Positions 6,216 to 6,460 of a stretch of DNA of 6,460 nt are shown here, one piece after another. Source of the DNA: Candidatus Zixiibacteriota bacterium (GTDB taxonomy: Bacteria > Blakebacterota > Blakebacteria > Blakebacterales > Blakebacteraceae); the NCBI GenBank assembly GCA_030604325.1, contig JAUVWC010000082.1, positions 1 to 6,460 of the forward strand, given 5' to 3'. The position numbers and the translations under genes are program-made. Each line of letters begins with the position of its first letter. The stretch's first letter is position 1. The notes beneath the pieces are model-generated. The model ran no database searches. It was not told the origin of the DNA and was given only the letters and a program-made list of their open reading frames with translations.

Positions 6216-6460
6216 GTGGATTCGGAAGGACGTCTAGTGCTGGTGACCGGCGCAAATGGTTTTGTCGGATCATGCCTCACCAGGGATCTGCTCGAAAAGG
6301 GGTATCGGGTCCGGGCTATGGTCCGCACTACCTCCAAGCTGGCGGTGTTGGATGGCCTTGAGGTGGAGTACGTCTTCGGGGAGATGACAGATCCTTCGAC
6401 TTTTTCACCTGCCCTGGAGGGAATCGGGACCGTCTTTCACGCTGCCGGCGTGACCAAGGC
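6216..6460 (+). CDS. NAD(P)-dependent epimerase/dehydratase (extended SDR), 3' truncated by window
   Basis: Only the first 81 residues are present and the gene runs off the window. They form the start of a Rossmann fold: LVLVTGANGFVGSCL carries the TGxxGxxG dinucleotide-binding loop (residues 11-18), YRVRAMVRTTS ends beta-2 with Arg37 (suggesting NADP may be accepted), GEMTD (55-59) is the adenine-contacting turn, and VFHAAG (73-78) is the beta-4 motif. This pattern is typical of extended SDRs such as sugar epimerases, dihydroflavonol-reductase-like proteins and CerR-type ceramide reductases. The GTG start is supported by AGGAGG (6206-6211) 4 nt upstream. A GTG at 6214 is out of frame and soon stops. 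It is divergent from the spt-like gene with a 198-bp gap. A role in sphingolipid synthesis is inferred from that neighbour only, and the substrate cannot be read from this fragment. Confidence 0.85.
   Translation, partial: MDSEGRLVLVTGANGFVGSCLTRDLLEKGYRVRAMVRTTSKLAVLDGLEVEYVFGEMTDPSTFSPALEGIGTVFHAAGVTK

Overview
The window is chromosomal DNA from a fairly GC-rich bacterium. Gene 1 combines a lamin-tail domain with a C-terminal FlgD-Ig/Por-type sorting-like module, and a serine palmitoyltransferase-like enzyme lies nearby. This mix is typical of the FCB supergroup and neighbouring candidate phyla (for example Latescibacterota, Eisenbacteria, Gemmatimonadota or Marinimicrobia). That placement is inference from protein architecture; no rRNA or other phylogenetic marker is present.

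Layout. Bases 1-284 hold no gene I can defend. They contain one copy (103-128) of a 26-bp repeat, an extended -10 promoter candidate (147-155) and a leader with hairpins. Bases 285-3596 (+) encode a large secreted, multi-domain, probably surface-exposed protein with no visible catalytic domain. Bases 3597-3753 hold two more copies of the repeat in inverted orientation, which together form a long imperfect hairpin, and then two mutually exclusive GC-rich hairpins just before the next start codon. Bases 3754-4839 (+) encode RmuC. Its stop codon lies in the same CTAG tetranucleotide as the stop of the convergent gene at 4836-6017 (-), an alpha-oxoamine synthase that most resembles bacterial serine palmitoyltransferase. 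Divergent from it, from 6216 to the window edge (+), is the N-terminal part of an NAD(P)-dependent epimerase/dehydratase (extended SDR).

How the genes relate. The last two genes form a plausible sphingolipid pair. Serine palmitoyltransferase makes 3-ketosphinganine, and in Caulobacter an SDR-type reductase (CerR) acts later in the same pathway. The window ends before this can be tested. RmuC (DNA recombination/inversion suppression) has no obvious functional link to its neighbours. The secreted protein stands alone, bracketed by inverted copies of the short repeat.

The most unusual non-coding signal is this three-copy repeat family. Copies A and B match at 24 of 26 positions and face each other across the 3.3-kb secreted-protein gene. 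Copies B and C form a MITE-like palindrome.
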